Source: Fragilariopsis cylindrus CCMP1102
Lineage: Eukaryota; Bacillariophyta; Bacillariophyceae; Bacillariales; Bacillariaceae
DNA length: 64,000 nt
Direction: 5' to 3'
NCBI GenBank assembly: GCA_900095095.1
Contig: FMBT01000350.1
Span: 1 to 64,000 of the forward strand
A program made the translations under genes and the position numbers. Below, one piece after another: positions 53,191 through 64,000 of this stretch. Each line of letters begins with the position of its first letter. The first letter of the stretch is position 1. The notes below the pieces were generated by a model. The model saw only the letters and a program-made list of their open reading frames with translations, was not told where the DNA came from and searched no databases.

Positions 53191-54994
53191 ATGGGTATCC
53201 GACTTTGTTCCAAGAAACTGCTAGCATTATCCCATGGTAGAAGGACTAGCCAAGTGACAGGAGTAGGGATACGACTACAATCGAAATTGTCAACTTTGCC
53301 GACTCTGTCGTCAATAGTTATTTCTTCGCGGTATTTTGCTTCCTCCGTGGCAACAATCGATGACGACGATGATGACGACGAATCTACAGAAAACCAATTT
53401 ACCATTTTTAATGATCCAAAAAATAACCTCAATATGGAAATTAGCCGTGAGAAAGCGGGAACGCCATCACCTTGGGCAGTCTTCGATGCTTGGGGCGCGG
53501 ATAGTGACATTATGGAAGGTTCTAATATATTATCTCCCGAGGAGGAATACAACATTTCTCCTGAAAGCGTCAGGATAACGGGACGTGAAGACGACGGAAA
53601 CAAAAATGATGTCGACGACGTCTCCGAGACAGATATTCTTCATGCATACGACAAATACCTCCAACAAAGATCCTCAGTACATTTCGGATATCCGTACAAT
53701 CTCATGTATGATCATTCAGAACTGTTCAATTTCATGAAGTACTCTATAAACAACCTTGGAGATCCCTACGTGCCATCCAATTACAGTGTCCATTCTAGAC
53801 AATTTGAATGCGCTGTAATCGACTTTTTTGCCGAACTTTGGAAGGCGGACAAAGATTCCTATTGGGGGTATGTAACCACTAGTGGTACCGAAGGTAATCT
53901 ACACGCGATTCTAGTGGCACGAGAATGCCATCCCGATGGAATCCTATATACTTCCAATGAGACACATTATTCTATTTTCAAAGCAGCAAGGTATTATCGT
54001 ATGGATTTGCGGTCAATCCCTACGTTACCCATGGGGGAAATTAATTACGACTTGTTAGAAAAAGAACTGGATGAGAACCGGCACCTTCCCGCTATTATTA
54101 ATGTCAATATCGGAACGACTGTCAAGGGAGCGATAGATAATCTAGATCGAATCTTGGAGATTTTGACTCGATTGGAAATTCCACGGGAGAGGTATCATAT
54201 CCACTGTGATGGAGCCCTATTTGCACTCATGATGCCATTCATCAATGATGCACCAGAAGTTTCGTTTCAAAGACCTATCGATTCAATCGCTGTGAGCGGA
54301 CATAAAATGTTAGGTTGTCCTATGCCCTGCGGAGTGACCTTGACTCGCAAAGAACACATAAAGAAAGTGGAGCATAATATTGAATACTTGAACAGCGTCG
54401 ACACAACAATTATGGGATCACGGAATGGTCAATCTGCTCTGTACATGTGGTACAGTCTTCGAAAGAAGGGATTGAAGGGTATCCAAAGAGATGTTGAGTA
54501 AGTAGTATCGTATTGTTTAGTTGTGCTCTAGCATCGTATACTTCGACCATCACTACCTCTATTATAGGTAATTTTTGTCTGAGGCTTTTATTCTTACATC
54601 ATTTTCCATTTTGTCATTGCATTCATGATGTACCCTGCTTTGTATTTTTTTATTTAAATAATTGATGTATTCATTATTCAGACATTGTATAGATACAGCT
54701 CGGTACTTGCGCGATAAATTGTCCCATGCTGGAATTACTTGCCGTCTTAATGACCTGAGCTCAACAGTGGTGTTGGAAAGACCCATTGACGATGCATTTA
54801 TCAAGAGGTGGCAACTTGCGTGTGAGGAGGATATCGCCCACGTAGTTGTCATGCCCAATGTCACAGAGAATAAAATCGATCTATTTGTTGAACAACTATC
54901 AAAGAGTATTAATGCGAACGGTCGTATTAAACCAATGCGAAATAATTCTCCATTGACTCTACTTGAGTGTGACTCTTGGGGCTCAGCCTATTGA
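53191..54994 (+). CDS. Group II PLP decarboxylase, serine/histidine decarboxylase type, mitochondrial-type leader
   Basis: Exons 53191-54497 and 54682-54994 (phase 2) give 539 residues. The family core is clear: [61 protein letters not shown] (Asp to the PLP ring), and [14 protein letters not shown] with the Schiff-base Lys near residue 372. This is the branch that contains plant serine decarboxylase and bacterial PLP histidine decarboxylase. Serine to ethanolamine is the more likely reaction in an alga, but the substrate cannot be told by eye. The N-terminus ([18 protein letters not shown]...) is basic and Ser-rich like a mitochondrial presequence. An acidic insert (Asp run) sits near residue 55. 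Intact. Confidence 0.9.
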
Positions 54995-55405
54995 TTTCTC
55001 TTCCAATTAATATATGTAAAAAACAAACAAAAGTTTGGAATACTCTCTTTGCTACCATAAAATAACATTTAGTATGATACACTTAAGACCATGCATCCAA
55101 CTAGATATAGTCACGATCTAAGAATGCCTAGATAGAACTATATGGTCAGCTATGACTCTCTTCTGTCTGAATTCTACTATTGCGCGTAGATAGCTGTGCA
55201 TTTAATTCATTCATGCATCTTTTTATCTCATCCTATATTAAAACTTTACGAGTGCTAGAGTTTCAATACTACGGATTGTGTGAAGGATCAACTATTAGCT
55301 TTGTTATTCAAATACGAAACACTTCATGGGTAGTCAAACAGTGACGAATTAAAAAACCAAAATAAGCAGGATAAAGTATAGTATAGCTACTAGCTTTGAT
55401 AAAAA
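54995..55405. other. Intergenic, no gene seen
   Basis: About 410 bp, AT-rich. No protein-like open frame. Confidence 0.4.
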
Positions 55406-55651
55406 TTGCGATCGTCAACTAATAAATTGTTATTTTCATTCAGAATACGAAGATTTACAGAGGAAAAAGAAACTGCTAGACAAAAACGTAGAATAGATGA
55501 TTTAATGTCACCAAATACTGGGACTCTGCTGTATGATAAGTTCAGCGGAAGAACAATTGAATATAAACTGATACAAATCATTGGGGAACATGTGTACATA
55601 TTCCGTCAAACATTACCCTTGAACTGGTACCAAAAAGAAAAACAAGATTAA
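55406..55651 (+). CDS. Small open reading frame, hypothetical
   Basis: 81 residues, basic and Lys/Arg-rich, with a folded-looking second half (GTLLYDKFSGRTIEYKLIQI). I do not recognise it. A CAG just before AATACG at 55,443 could be a splice acceptor, so it may be a terminal exon of a gene whose 5' part I could not find. It may also be chance. Confidence 0.25.
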   Translation: MRSSTNKLLFSFRIRRFTEEKETARQKRRIDDLMSPNTGTLLYDKFSGRTIEYKLIQIIGEHVYIFRQTLPLNWYQKEKQD

Positions 55652-55972
55652 GATTTTGATAGGAAAGTATGATTTATTCGTACGGAGTATTTCTGCGCGC
55701 GCCAAGATAGAAAGAGATATGGAACAGATACAATGTAGATTAAGTTAAAGAAGACAATTGTTTTTGTGAAGGATTGCATTTTTCATTTCATCAGACATTT
55801 CCCCCCCTCCCTCTATACTGATTTACCATATCGTTGCGAAAAATCAATCAGAGACTTAATGGACCGAAAAATATGAGTCGAACAGAAAATAAAAGAGAGA
55901 AAACAACTTCCAGTCTGATTTAAAAAATTGCGATCACAACAAAATCATTCCTCACTTTCCCCCCCCCTTTTT
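55652..55972. other. Intergenic, with poly-C tracts
   Basis: About 320 bp with two C runs (near 55,801 and 55,960). Holds the 3' flank of U2AF65. Nothing else. Confidence 0.4.
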
Positions 55973-58358
55973 TTAACGCAACTTCAGTAAAGCATACTCC
56001 TGCTCGTCGTAATAGCTGGCCTCAACTACATTTGGACCAAATTGTCTACCAGCGAGTTCATTTTCGGCATTGGCGGAATCTTGATTAGTTGCGTACTCCA
56101 AAATATTTTACGAATTGAACTGGCTTCAATAGTTGACGTTGGATAGCGTGGAATCTGCATAGAAAGTAATTTTCCGAACTTCCGAACCTCCTCCTCAACC
56201 TCTTCCATCAATCCACTATAATCCTCGTCTGTCTGAAGATCTTCATCGGAACCATATTGAGCAATACTAAAATACGGGTTTTTGTCTGTTGAGGAGGCTG
56301 CTGTGGAGGTTGTGGAGGAGCAATTGATGGAACAGTTGCAACCGTTCCAAATGCTGCATCGAGCGCAGCTTGTGCTGCATTGGCAATGTCGAGGGCTGAA
56401 GACAATGTGCCTGGAACTTGCGGTGACGGTAATCCCGGCGCTGCCATCGTCGATACTGGAGGCATTCTAGATTGTTGTTGTTGTGGCGGCGGAGGAGGTG
56501 GTGGTCCTCCCGACGCCGTCATGATCCACTGCCCATTTGTGTGATAGGAATACCAAACTGATCGACGTGTGTCGGTTGAGTTGGCATCGGTTTGAGGCCC
56601 AACGCTGCATCGACTAAGTGTTCGATTTCATATCCGTTAACAATTGTTGCAGTGGATCCCGATGAGGATGTTATTGCGGTTGCGTTTACACCATTTGTGT
56701 TACTTAGATTCGATAACTGTGGTGGGAACTGTTGTCCGGATGCACCACCCTGGTAAACGTTGCCGTTGGGGATCGTGGCAGCAGGTTGTCCACGTTGCCC
56801 AGCGACACGAGCCGTTAAGACTTTCCCCCCTCCCATGTCCATTCCGTTCAGGCCCATAACTGCTACAGGTGTCGAATTAGGATCTGCATATTCTACGAAG
56901 CAATATCCTTTACTAGTGGGAGAATCTGGTTCGTTCTTGACTAAATGAAACGATTTGATTTTTCCAAATGCTCCCAACAATTCAAGAACTTGATTTTCGG
57001 CTAAGTGATAATGAAGACCTACAACAGTATAGTATAGTATAGTATCGTATCGTCACGTTAGTGCGAAGAAAATCATACATATCAATATTATATGTGAGAG
57101 ACAGAGACAACGGGAAAAGCAATACAAACAAGAAAACCTCGTTGCTGTTGGGAATAAATAGCACGACACGCCACGCCACGACAATATTCTTACCTCCGAT
57201 GAAGAGCTTGTTAGGTCCATCTGCGACATTACATGAGATAATTCCAAGTTTGCTTACATCCAATACTGGTAATGACGATGGATGAACAGGTGGTGCCATG
57301 GTCGGATTGTAGTCATTGGGTCGTTTTACCTTAACCTTTCCTTTACCGCTGATATTAATCCCATCCAATGCCATACATACCGTAGCCATTGCAACCTCAC
57401 GAAATTCTAAGAAACAAAATCGTCGTTCATGGTTGATGTATACAGACAAGATAGGATCAACTTGATTATTATTATTATTTCCACTTAAAGCCTGTTCAAT
57501 AGCACCTCGAAAGAAGACATGTAATTCTTGTTCATCAACATTTGGTGGTAGGTGTCCAATATACAACCGTCGTGCGTGTCGTGTTTGTTGTGGCACAGCA
57601 CTAAAATCACGAGTTTTTGGTATACCAGCAAAATCAGTTGCAGCTGGATTCGCTGAAATTGCTTTTACGGCAGCATCTGCTGCAAGTTGTTGGGGAGTTG
57701 GTTCAACATCAAATTTAGATGGACGGGCTTTACGTTTACGTCTACGTTCATCAACCCAATCCTGTTCTTCTTCATACGAACGGAATGTGATTAAATTTAA
57801 TTGTTCACGACTACTACTACTATTGATATTATCATTTCGTCCTCCTCCTCCTGATCCTCGGCGATTGTTGTTGTCTCCTCCTCTGTTGCCGCCGCCACCA
57901 TCTCCTCCTCTATTGTCTCCTCCTCTATGCCTATTATCTCGGTTGTCACGTCCTCCTCTATTGTCTCCTCTTCGTCCGCCACCACCGGGTGGAGCACCTC
58001 TTCCTTCCCAACGATCGCCGTCATTGTTATTAAAGGATCCACGGCCGCCGCGTCGATCATCCATCGATCCGTGACGTCGATCATTATTATTATTCATAAA
58101 CGGTTGTTGTTGTTGTTGTTGCTGATGATGAGGTGGTCCTTGTTGACCAGGGTGACCACCACGGGGAACACGTCCAAATGCATCACGTTCTTGCTGTTGC
58201 TGTTGCTGATTATGATTCATGCCCATTGGTGGTGGAGGTAATCCATTGGGTGGATCACCACCATCAACAATACCATTATTACCAAGTGAATTATCACCAC
58301 CACCTGCACGAGTCATCCACGCAGGAGCGTTCGATATTCCTCTACCTCGACCACTCAT
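55973..58358 (-). CDS. U2AF large subunit (U2AF65-like) splicing factor
   Basis: Exons 57194-58358 and 55973-57018 join in phase 1. The start is the ATG at 58358 (MSGRGRGISNAPAWMTR). The N-terminus is Arg/Gly/Asn-rich with RGG-like repeats and Gln runs, not the classic RS repeat. RRM1 has ARRLYIGHLPPNVDEQELHV and ERRFCFLEFREV. RRM2 begins NKLFIGG and continues after the intron with LHYHLAENQVLELLGAFGKI and GYCFVEYAD. The C-terminal UHM starts TRILVLLNMV. In known systems U2AF65 binds the polypyrimidine tract and the UHM binds SF1/SF3B1. The second exon crosses frames three times (near 56,523, 56,250 and 56,100). Each is mended by one added base, the last in an A-run, and the far end then reads EYATNQDSANAENELAGRQF as in the family. 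These are likely sequence errors. Confidence 0.87.
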
Positions 58359-58861
58359 AATAGTGATATGTGAATTCTTGAAGATTGTTTGTTTGAATTC
58401 TTTCTCTAAATGGCTGCCTGTAATTATTTGTCTACAACTACAGTAGGTAGGAGTAATGTGTTTCCTCTTGGTTTGCGGTTTGCGAATGATGTTTGAGGTC
58501 AATAATTGGGAAAGGTATGTTGTTGTGCCCGTTTTGTTTTTTGTTTCATTGCAATTTTGCTTTTTTCGCATCAGCGTTAGGTGAAAAAATAGTCGTACGT
58601 ACGTCGTCATACGAACAAAAAAATCAAATGCCAGATACTACGTACAATAAGTGTAGCCTACTAGGACTATTATTGTAACACAATCACCGTACATTTCTTT
58701 CTTCCGTCACAATCTTTTGATAGTAATTTCCAATAATACAGTACTACACTCTTCTATCGGCTTTAAGGGACAACAAAAAATAAATAGTCCTACAGTTTTG
58801 CGGTTAAACGATACAGCCTTGTCGCATAATTCCTTGCAGATCCAGGACAAAGTAGAACAAG
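58359..58861. promoter_or_regulatory. Divergent upstream region of U2AF65 and the next gene
   Basis: About 500 bp between starts. The upstream extension of the U2AF65 frame here is unlikely to be coding, because the MSGRGRG start is better placed. Confidence 0.4.
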
Positions 58862-59809
58862 ATGGTACAATTCGATTCATTGGTTTTTACCTGTTTCCTT
58901 TTTTCGGGGGGCAGCAATTTTGCGTTGTCATTTACTCCTACTACGTCGTCACAACAAAACAACAAAATAATTTCTTCATCACGATTGTTTACGAATCCTG
59001 CTGCTGGGAAGGGATTTGGTTCTAATTCAAATGCGAATACAAATTCAAAGTCTAAGTCTCCCGGTCCCGACGTTAAGTCATACGGGAAAAAGGAATTATC
59101 ACCTATTAAGGATTTAATTGATGAAGAAGCAGGTATGAGAGAATTCTTTGTAACATCACATGAAGAATGGCAACCACTATTTCGATTCTTAACCAAAAAA
59201 GGCACTGATCAATCAGTTCCTGCTATGAGTTTTATAAATGATAACGACAGCAACAATGAAAATGATGACAATGATAATGATACCATATTTGAATTTAATG
59301 AAAATACATCTCCATGGAAGATACTTGATGCTATGCCAACTGAACCAACTGAAATATCTATATTATCTGACTTTTTAGATGCTATGCAAACAAGTTTAAT
59401 TGAAGATATTCCTGTCGATGAAACAACAAAGGACGATGAAAATGATTTACGATTTATTGAAGAAGGTCGACGGATGTTAGTTTGTACAAGATTTCATGTT
59501 GTACAAGAAATTGAAACAAATTCTATAGATAGCTTTGACAAATTATTTGCAATATGTTGGTCAGAAGTAACAGAATTACGCGAGAAGGATGAAGCCGATA
59601 CTGGATCATTGATTGTTGTTAAATCACCTGATATACAATATGATGATTTAAGACGTTTTGTTGATATGAATCTACAACGACCATTGAAATGGTTAGGTCA
59701 ACATAATAATTTTGAAGTTGTTGCATTGGAAAAGGGTGGTTTAGGTGTAATTCGTATCATTCATAAAATTTCTGATATCCCAACCGAACTACCAAACAAA
59801 AGCCAATAG
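58862..59809 (+). CDS. Hypothetical plastid-type protein, unknown function
   Basis: 315 residues, one exon. The N-terminus looks like a signal peptide (VFTCFLFSGGSNFALS) followed by FTPTTSSQ, fitting a plastid bipartite signal. The mature part is acidic, with a conserved-looking core (MREFFVTSHEEWQPLFRFL; EEGRRMLVCTRFHVVQEI) and a C-terminal part with alternating strands (GLGVIRIIHKISDIP). I do not recognise the family, and there are no catalytic, Cys or membrane motifs. An Asn/Asp-rich insert near residues 125-145 is low complexity. The conserved parts and length support a real gene. Confidence 0.6.
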   Translation: MVQFDSLVFTCFLFSGGSNFALSFTPTTSSQQNNKIISSSRLFTNPAAGKGFGSNSNANTNSKSKSPGPDVKSYGKKELSPIKDLIDEEAGMREFFVTSHEEWQPLFRFLTKKGTDQSVPAMSFINDNDSNNENDDNDNDTIFEFNENTSPWKILDAMPTEPTEISILSDFLDAMQTSLIEDIPVDETTKDDENDLRFIEEGRRMLVCTRFHVVQEIETNSIDSFDKLFAICWSEVTELREKDEADTGSLIVVKSPDIQYDDLRRFVDMNLQRPLKWLGQHNNFEVVALEKGGLGVIRIIHKISDIPTELPNKSQ

Positions 59810-60982
59810 AACTTAACTAATATCTAATACTTGATAATAATTGGAATGGCAATATTATTACAATCACACACAATAATCAAGATTAATCTATTGATTAATT
59901 CTAATCTTATTATCATTTTACATTCAGTTCTTTATTCTACTTTTTGTCGTCTACCGTACACTCTGTCTTGGTGTACCGTATTACTTTGTATCTTCGCTGA
60001 TGTACTGTAGGAACGTTCTTGGCGTACATTGGCGCATGCTTGATGAGGTGCAACTTCGGTTCTTCATTGCTAATGAAAGATCAAATTGAATAAGTTATGG
60101 CGATTTGCTTAGCTCAAACGTTATTTAATCATCTTGTTTGTGCCACCACATTCCTTATGCTATGTACTTCAATAAATAATTATGTTCAGCGAGAATAAGG
60201 TAATCTTGTTACGGGTTAAGTGCACCTTCATGCATGTATGATTTTTTTTTTGAATCGTGAAAGTAGTTGATTGTACTACTGAGTTATGGCGATATCTGTT
60301 ATTAGATAACATTTTTGGTTTCCCTAATAATATTCTCTCTTTTTCTCACGGGAACAATATGGTGCACTTTTACCGTTGAATTTGGACGTAAAATTTTCTT
60401 TTAGAAAATGAAAGATGACGCGCAACATCTATAGGGCAGTACTTTGATGAATCTAAGTAATGCATAAAAATAGATTCACCCGCGCTTAAAAAAAAAAAAA
60501 TCCCATTATTTCATGTGCTAAATACTCTAATTTGACAGACCGTTTGACTAGGTGTTTAAGAGAAATAACGCTCGCTAGTCGCCCAAGCGTTGCGAATTGG
60601 GAAGAAATCAATTTCTGCAGTCCGCAAACAACGCACATTTGCACATTTCACCTCTGCAACCAAAACATTCAAGGGGACCATCATCGCTTATGATTGCACA
60701 AAAGCACTGTACCTCCACCAACGAGGGCGGATGGAACAAATATTTGTTTGGTATAATCCAATACCTGACTTCACAAATACAGGCAACTACAGAAGAAATC
60801 AATAACGGAAGCAAGGTGGATCAATCTCGGATAGACTTTTGTTAGGGGACGAACAAAATAGTGTTTAGTGTGTGCGTGTTTACTGTGGGGACTCAGTAGT
60901 TCTTATCTTATTAGTTAGAGCTGTCATATCGTAGTAGTTAACGACATCGATATTGTTTGGGTCTGCTTTGCAAATTATCAAT
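59810..60982. other. Intergenic, no gene seen
   Basis: About 1.2 kb. Two overlapping plus-strand open frames near 60,590-60,845 have no recognisable features and are probably chance. The right end is upstream of the MYB gene. Confidence 0.45.
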
Positions 60983-62879
60983 ATGAAGAGGAGAAGCGAT
61001 GAAAAGAAATCCAGAGTGTCGTGGTCAACTACGGAAGATGACGGACTTTTGAAAGCTGTATTAGAAGATAAACAAAATCGTGAAGCTGAAGGGGATGCCG
61101 AAGACGAGGAAGATTGGGATGAAATCGCAAAAAATATTCCAGACAAAACTCCTGTTCAATGCTTGAAACGGCATATGATTTTGATTAAAAGGAAAAGCAT
61201 CGACAATGGAGAGGGAGGAGATAATATATCAGCATCTTCAACAATAGCAGCATCAATAACTACTGATACGGATACGACTACGACTGCGAAGACAACGAGT
61301 CAAGAAGAAAGAAAGATGACGTTGGAAGAAAAGGTCAAAGAGGAGGGAGAAAAAGAGGTTCCCGTCGATGAGGAAGAGGAGGATGACGATGATAATGATG
61401 ATGAAGAGGGAAAGGATTCCAAACGTCCTCGAAAAGAGGGTGATCTATCTACAAAATGGCCTCAGGATGATTTAGATCTATTGAAAAAACTTGTAGAGAA
61501 CTACAAAGATTGTAAGTCAAGATCAATGCTGCAGCTTGTGTGTGTGTGTGAAAGAGAGAGAGAGAGAGAGAGAGAGAGACTATAAAACAATTCGTTTTAT
61601 TCTGTTTTTATGTGTTTGTGTATGTGCATGTTATGTGCGAGATACTAAGTTAACTTATGTTTTCTTAATTTTTGTTTCTTGTAGCTGCGCCTCGTTGGAA
61701 CGAGATAGCCGCGAACTTTTCAAATAGAACTGCAATCGACTGCCTTACAAAGTGGCAAACTATCACAAATCCACCTGTCATCAAAGGAAAGGGATCCTGG
61801 ACAGCTGAGGAAGATGCAATATTGAGAGAGAAACGACGTCAATATGGAAGAAAATGGGCAAAGATTGCAGCCCACCTACCAGGACGTCAGGGGAAACAAT
61901 GTAGGGAACGATTTGTCAATCATCTGGATCCTGAACTCAAAAAGGGAGAATGGACTGACGATGAAGAAGCTATACTGATTGCCATGCATGAACTCCACGG
62001 GAATAGATGGGCCAATATCTCAAAGCAATTACCAGGACGTTCTGATAATGATGTCAAAAACCATTGGTACTCAACCATACAACGAAAATTTCAACAACAC
62101 GGGAAAGAGGTACGTGCTTTTTACGAAAACGATATCCGAAAATATTTACCATTTTGCTGTAGCCTTGCAACCCTTTTACTTACATTCTGCACTTTTCAAT
62201 TGTTACAATCTCTTGCTGTATCATTTATTTGATAAAGAAACTAATCGGAGCTGCACGCCAACAAGTAAATATGATGCAATCAATGGGAACAATGCCAATT
62301 CAACAACCAGCATCTCAAAGTCAGTGGCCACCCGGTCCGTACAATCAAGCAACATCAGCACACCCCCCTCCACCTCAACCATCACCACATTATGCGCATC
62401 ATCCGCCACATCCTCAGTCTGTTCAGCAATCTTACCCACACTCACCAAGTGCTGGAGGATATCCATACCATCCACCCCAACATCCGCAGGGCCGTCATCC
62501 TAATGCACCTCCTGAAGGCACAGCATATATGTATCCTCATCCAACACAACACCAGCATGGTGGTCATATGCCTCCTCCGCATGCATATTACCATCCACAT
62601 TACCCACATCCATCTTCCCTCCCAGCTCATCATGGTGCAGCATCTCATGCAACCTCTCCAGCTTCTACATCTAGACAACAGCAGCAGCAGCAGCAACAGC
62701 AACAGCAATTACAACACATAGCTGGTGCAGCCGGGTCAGAATCCGGGGTGCCGGGCGCCTCTGCCAAAGGGGGCAGTCCGAAGGATTCGAGAGGTGCACC
62801 GGCGGGTCATTTCCCCATTCAAGGCGCGAGACAGGGGGATACAAATCGTGAGGGTGGCGACATGAAAAAAGAACGCTAA
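60983..62879 (+). CDS. MYB transcription factor with four SANT/MYB repeats
   Basis: Exons 60983-61511, 61685-62109 and 62238-62879 join in phases 1 and 0 to give 531 residues. Repeat 1 (RVSWSTTEDDGLLKAV...WDEIAKNI...CLKRH) is divergent and followed by a Ser/Thr/Glu-rich linker. Repeat 2 spans the first intron (STKWPQDDLDLLKKL...APRWNEIAANF). Repeats 3 and 4 are canonical: KGSWTAEEDAILREKRRQYG...CRERFVNHLDP and KGEWTDDEEAILIAMHELHG...VKNHWYSTIQRK. The Trp spacing of repeats 3 and 4 matches R2 and R3 of animal and plant MYBs, which bind AACNG-type DNA. The last exon is Pro/His/Gln-rich (PHYAHHPPHPQ, Q run), like an activation domain. Start at 60983 fits the basic MKRRSDEKK leader. Likely nuclear; targets unknown. 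Confidence 0.88.
61552..61580. repeat. (GA)n microsatellite in MYB intron 1
   Basis: GA-dinucleotide run preceded by a TG run, within the first intron. Confidence 0.9.
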
Positions 62880-63092
62880 TGCAAAAACAAATCAAAAGCA
62901 CTCATGTTGATAAAAATCAAATATTCTAAACCAAACTATAATCACACAGGGCATTAAATTAATTCAAGCAAATTACTACTACTGCTGTTACTAGGGACTA
63001 GTTAATAGATCTATCGAAATGCTATCTATGTATTCAGGCGAGATGATATATATCTTCGATTAACTTCGACTAGTAGGATTACCTTAGTAACT
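62880..63092. other. Short intergenic region
   Basis: 3' flanks of the convergent MYB and RPA49 genes; no feature seen. Confidence 0.4.
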
Positions 63093-64000
63093 TTATTTTT
63101 TATTGTTATAACGACCTACTTTCGGGAATTTGAGAGGTGTTTTCAGTGTGGCACCCAATACATTGCCCTTCCTTGTGATAGTACATCCGGCATGTTTCAA
63201 AAAGTTACTGCAATCATTTGTTGGTATTTTCAAAGAGTCAGCAACACCAGTAAGGTCTGAAATCTTCATAGTAGGACCCCCTGCAATCATATATAGAAGA
63301 AGAATATGAACGACCATCTTTTCTTTATTTTGTTTTGACATGACGTATTGCGGGGCTTTCCCTCCACTTCTTGGTGGTAAAGCCGTAGCGAATGAATCCA
63401 AGCATCTCGTTACAATTTCGATTGGAATTCCAAAGTGTAAACCCTTTAATTCCTTTATGGCCTCAATTGATTTTTTGGTCTTATACATACCGTAAAATTT
63501 GACCATCCAGTTGGCCGTGATAGCGCAAGTGATACGAAAACCAGCATTTTTTGAGTTCGGGCTTATTTCCTTTATAAGTTTAATGGCAAACCCATACCAG
63601 TCCTTTTCGAACACACTCTGTATAATCACGTCAATTGGATCTTCTTTATGAAGCATAGCGGTTACCTTACGGTGGATTCTATCCCATGCTTGCTCACCTG
63701 CGATATTCTTCGCATCATAAACTTTACTCGGCTCATCTGCGTTCTCGTCGTATTCTGGGATCAAATGCTTCCTAGCTACTTCCAATGCAACCTCAACCGC
63801 AGTCTTCCTGTCTTCCTTCGCTAGTTTGCTATCCTCGATAGCCTTTTTGTTACTTTCACTCATACTATGACCTTTCATGATTTGATTCACAACAGCACTT
63901 TCACTTCCTGCACCAATAACATGATCAATATCTACTCGATTGGCAGCTTGCGATTTGAGAACCTTACGTTTCTTTTGGCTACCAAAATCTTCAAATATAT
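63093..64000 (-). CDS. RNA polymerase I subunit A49 (RPA49/PAF53), 5' end outside window
   Basis: The frame is open to the right edge (IFEDFGSQKKRKVLKSQ...), so the start lies beyond base 64000; about 302 residues are visible. The upstream part carries the family's FGSQKKRK and AANRVDI stretch before the tandem winged-helix region. The C-terminal region has MVVHILLLYMIAGGPTMKIS, then LKHAGCTITRK and ATLKTPLKFPK, matching the A49 end. A49 pairs with A34.5 and helps Pol I start and elongate rRNA transcripts in the nucleolus. The Met at 63890 is internal and not the real start. Intact as far as seen. Confidence 0.87.
   Translation of the reverse strand, partial: IFEDFGSQKKRKVLKSQAANRVDIDHVIGAGSESAVVNQIMKGHSMSESNKKAIEDSKLAKEDRKTAVEVALEVARKHLIPEYDENADEPSKVYDAKNIAGEQAWDRIHRKVTAMLHKEDPIDVIIQSVFEKDWYGFAIKLIKEISPNSKNAGFRITCAITANWMVKFYGMYKTKKSIEAIKELKGLHFGIPIEIVTRCLDSFATALPPRSGGKAPQYVMSKQNKEKMVVHILLLYMIAGGPTMKISDLTGVADSLKIPTNDCSNFLKHAGCTITRKGNVLGATLKTPLKFPKVGRYNNKK

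Noticed and set aside
57787-58446. Plus-strand open frames rich in Pro/Leu opposite U2AF65
   Set aside because: They are complements of the RGG/Gln-rich N-terminus of U2AF65.
60590-60845. Two overlapping small open frames as genes
   Set aside because: No start context, domain, or conserved-looking composition; they overlap in different frames.
1-64000. tRNA, rRNA or LTR/retrovirus-like elements
   Set aside because: I looked for tRNA B-box-like motifs, long terminal repeats and reverse transcriptase motifs (YxDD) by eye and found none that held up.

Overview
The window looks like nuclear DNA of a stramenopile alga, most likely a diatom. Genes are dense, on both strands, and split by short GT-AG introns. 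Several proteins start with a signal peptide followed by Ala-Phe (AFAP or similar), the bipartite plastid-targeting signature of algae with red-type secondary plastids. The window also carries a VSFG...GDNP-type protein that I recall from diatom gene sets, a very large Ser/Pro-repeat membrane protein, and many trinucleotide microsatellites. No bacterial operons, rRNA, tRNA or CRISPR arrays were seen.

Layout, left to right. 0-5 kb: a partial coiled-coil/helical protein, a plastid-type inositol-phosphatase-family enzyme, and a plastid-type YjbQ/UPF0047 protein. 5.5-10.3 kb: two head-to-head cathepsin Z/X-like cysteine proteases with very different intron numbers. 10.5-17.7 kb: two unknown proteins, the ribosome-assembly GTPase NOG2/GNL2, and a three-CXC (tesmin/TSO1-like) DNA-binding protein. 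17.8-24.8 kb: a four-PDZ protein and a protein with two PDZ domains around five CxxC zinc-ribbon-like modules. 25-31 kb: ZC3HC1/NIPA-like, CNOT11 and PEX11-like genes. 31-37 kb: a Ser/Pro-repeat membrane protein with two knottin-like Cys modules, and a mitochondrial-type Sel1-repeat protein. 38-39.4 kb: a decayed PiggyBac-type DNA transposon. 39.6-49.4 kb: PurK-PurE fusion, a vigilin-like multi-KH protein, a LYR-like protein and COG6. 50-60 kb: Nudix CoA-type hydrolase, a plastid-type quinone oxidoreductase-like MDR, a group II PLP decarboxylase (serine/histidine type), a U2AF65 splicing factor and an unknown plastid-type protein. 61-64 kb: a four-repeat MYB protein and the RNA polymerase I subunit RPA49, which runs off the right edge.

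Most genes are unrelated housekeeping functions (ribosome assembly, Pol I, splicing, mRNA decay, Golgi tethering, purine synthesis); I see no operon-like pathway. Many otherwise well conserved genes (PurK-PurE, COG6, Nudix, MDR, U2AF65, CXC protein, first gene) show single-base frame breaks, nearly all at homopolymer runs. This looks more like residual sequencing or assembly error than gene death, and it should be kept in mind for every protein given here. Exon limits were read by eye from GT-AG sites and phase agreement.
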